Shown: piece by piece, positions 61,561 to 64,000 of the stretch
How the letters are laid out: every line of letters begins with the position of its first letter
Numbering within the stretch: the first letter of the stretch is position 1
Source: Manis javanica
Lineage: Eukaryota; Chordata; Mammalia; Pholidota; Manidae
DNA length: 64,000 nt
Direction: 5' to 3'
Assembly: GCF_040802235.1 (NCBI RefSeq)
Contig: NC_133170.1
Span: 4,417,001-4,481,000 of the forward strand
Notes under the pieces: generated by a model
Database searches by the model: none
Told to the model about the DNA's origin: nothing
Seen by the model: the letters and a program-made list of their open reading frames with translations, nothing else
Program-made: the position numbers and the translations under genes

Positions 61561-64000
61561 GATCGCTAGTGTTTCTATCACTGGGCACTTCATGTCCAAT
61601 ATTTTTTTCATATTTTATAATAAAAATCTAAATGGTGTTTTAATTAAATAGACATTAGAGGTATGCAGGGAACATTTACCGCTACTTATCTTTGGGAAAA
61701 TCAGCGAAGCCCAGAGGGGCTGCATCGCCATAACTTGGCTTCTCCTTTTTGAAGAAATCGTTTTGTTGTCCCCTGATCTGAATTTTTACCTTTCAAAATT
61801 TCAGAGATTCAAAAAGACGATAAAGAAATTATATTGGAGGTGGTTTTATTCTATGATGTCTTAAAATGATTTTTCAAATCAAAATTCACATCAATAAAAT
61901 TAGGCATAGAAAATATTTTCAGCTCCACTATAAATGTCATGATTATTATATCTACTTTATGGGTCACAGAATTTTACAGCAAAAATGATGAAACGTGATG
62001 CTGGAACAGATATATTTTTTATGAACAAGTGATGATGGGAACATTTTTTTCTTTTTAATTAGAATTTTAAAATGACTACATAGTGTTTTGGAAATCAATT
62101 TTTTAATGTTTTTCCCTAAACTTTAATTTCACTCTATAGGCATTTCCTAAATCTAACTGGATATTCTGAACTACAAATCATAAGGATTTTCCCACATCTA
62201 TCCTATCTGCAATATCAACATTCTCTTAGGAGTTGATAAGCTGAACATGATATAATTCATTCATATTCAGTCCTAAATCCAATTCTCAACTGATCTTTTA
62301 AAAACAACAATAACAGAAAATAAGAGAAAAAGAAAACCAAACCAGCCACCTCTTCTCTGTTATTATGGATATTAAAAATAAACATATTGCACTCAGTTAC
62401 TTTTTTAAGTTCAAAAAATCACTTTAGGCACTTCTCAAAATTGGCACAGGACATTTGAACTCATTTGTATCATTTGAGGTAACATAAATAGTAATTATGT
62501 TTGGGGGACAAAAACTCAAGTTATTTAGGTGGCAACTGAATATATCCCTGTCTTTGTCTCACTGGGGTAGATTTTTTCAAAATGACGGAAATGCGGTCTT
62601 CTCAATATCTTTAACCCCTTTATGAATCTGGCCTTTGCACTCTGACGACGGGCTTGGCCGTGTGATTGGCTTTGGGTTTGTTAAGGTGACTCAAGCACGT
62701 GCCTGCACGTGCCCTCTTCCACTGCCCGAGAATATGTGCAGTGTAGTCTGCTGGGCAGCTGGAGGTAAGAGACGCATAGGCGAGCATCCCCAGTTGTCAC
62801 TGGGAGGTCCTCCTAAATCCGGATCACAGATCACAGCCTCCGGGGCGGGGAAGCAAGCCCGAATGAGAGCAGCAAAGCCACCTAGCTGACCACCTAAGCA
62901 GGGGAGCACGGCCCTGCATGGTTGCAGGCCACTCAGGTTTTGTGTGTGTTATATATCACTACTGAGGGAATATGTAACTGATACAAAGGTAGTGTCAGCA
63001 TCGTGTGCACACTATTTTACAATAAAGTTGATGAAAGATACGAGGTTATCGGGTAAAAGCAGCAATGGTGAGAGCATCCCAAGTGGATGAGAAGAGACTT
63101 GTGAGCCAGTTAGGAGGAAGTGGCTGGTGCTCTTCAAGGCATTTGAATATTTCTGTGAACCCACAGAAATATTGTAGGTATGTTGGGAGCTAAATTCCCT
63201 CTAGTCACATGTCACTTTCTTGAAAAAATAATCTATTTGGTTATTTTTTTAAAGAGGGGTTCCTTAGAAGCCTGGAAGACTTGGATCCTATCTTAGTAAA
63301 GTTTATTCCTGTGACTTTTTAAAAATCTTTCATGAAACAATGGGGAAAGCAAAGAATAGACAGGAAAGAATGTGCTTTTTCCATAATTAGTAACCCACTG
63401 AAGAGCAAACGCAGTATTTATGTATTTGATCTCCCACAGTCCCTAATTCTGTGATTTGCATCAGTATGTGGTTTGTTGAATTGAATCGGACAAATAGGAA
63501 CCGACTACTGGTGGTTCCTTTGAATTCCGGGAGAGAATTCTCATCCAAGATCCTGCTGAAAGCTATATTCAAATGTCTGAAATTGACATAGAAGTCTATG
63601 TTTCTTTGCATGTGGTTCATTTATAAATGTAATCTACTTAATCTCATCTAAGGTAACTATAAACTTACTATCACAGCCACAGGTTCCCTACGACCAAAGT
63701 ATGAATAATACCTGGGAAAGGTAGGCTGCAGATGAGGAATGAGGAAAATGAAGGTGTTTCTAACAGCAAAGGGACGTGGAAAAACCAGAAGATAAAGGGG
63801 TTGTTGAGCCACCCTCTTGCATCCGCAGGTCCCCCAGGTAAGATGGCTAATGTCTCCAAACCTCATTTCCCTTGATTATTTGAATTTTCTATAAAATGGG
63901 AGAAATGGGAAATAGATGTGGATGACATATATATATATAACCTGGATGACAGTGAGAATGAACTGAGCTGGGGTACGGGGCAGCCATACAGACGCTATGA
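61561..64000. other. Intergenic sequence to the right edge
   Basis: AT-rich DNA. A slightly GC-richer stretch around 62640-62930 contains a short open frame but nothing I recognise. No first exon of a neighbouring gene is visible. Confidence 0.6.

Noticed and set aside
24051-64000. First exon of SLC2A13, the expected head-to-head neighbour
   Set aside because: No GC-rich first exon or recognisable SLC2A13 N-terminal sequence was seen. In human the gap between the two genes is larger than the sequence available here.
1-64000. tRNA, rRNA, snRNA or CRISPR-like features
   Set aside because: None recognised on either strand; short CA/TG and TA repeats are ordinary microsatellites.

Overview
The window is nuclear DNA of a placental mammal. 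It holds one recognisable protein-coding gene: the 5' end of LRRK2 (leucine-rich repeat kinase 2) on the minus strand. Eleven coding exons lie between 23377 (start codon) and 2437. All have GT-AG introns and consistent phases, and together they encode residues 1 to 428 plus the first base of the next codon. This is most of the N-terminal armadillo region of a protein about 2,500 residues long. Exon 12 and everything downstream lie to the left of position 1. The clade is uncertain. L2, MIR, MER5, Tigger, MaLR and L1 relics mark a eutherian, and the L1 tails look laurasiatherian. No Alu, B1/B2, Can-SINE, Bov-tA, ERE, VES or CHR SINE was recognised by eye, so I do not name a species.

Layout. Positions 1-2436 are the start of intron 11. 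Positions 2437-23377 carry exons 11 to 1, read right to left, with introns from 100 bp (intron 9) to 5.1 kb (intron 7) that are mostly filled with old repeats. Positions 23180-24050 are a GC-rich CpG-island promoter covering exon 1 and the region upstream. It contains four copies of an exact 50-bp tandem repeat. Intron 1 is only 222 bp, divisible by three and free of stops in the LRRK2 frame.

Positions 24050-64000 are upstream intergenic DNA with no convincing exon. They hold nested Tigger elements (26505-27258), L1 ORF2 relics (34400-36330, 50070-51728, 59455-59900), MaLR LTRs (39433, 49028, 60130), a mosaic of retroviral LTR-like pieces (41690-45515), MIR and L2 fragments, and several dinucleotide repeats. 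Two strong CTCF-like motifs point away from each other (minus strand at 35398, plus strand at 58979), which could mark a domain boundary between LRRK2 and the next gene. In human that neighbour is SLC2A13, head to head with LRRK2; its first exon was not found here.

No novel gene system was found. The most notable items are the promoter minisatellite, the frame-preserving intron 1, the divergent CTCF-like pair and the nested transposons. All repeat family names are pattern recognition without a database search, and their boundaries are approximate.
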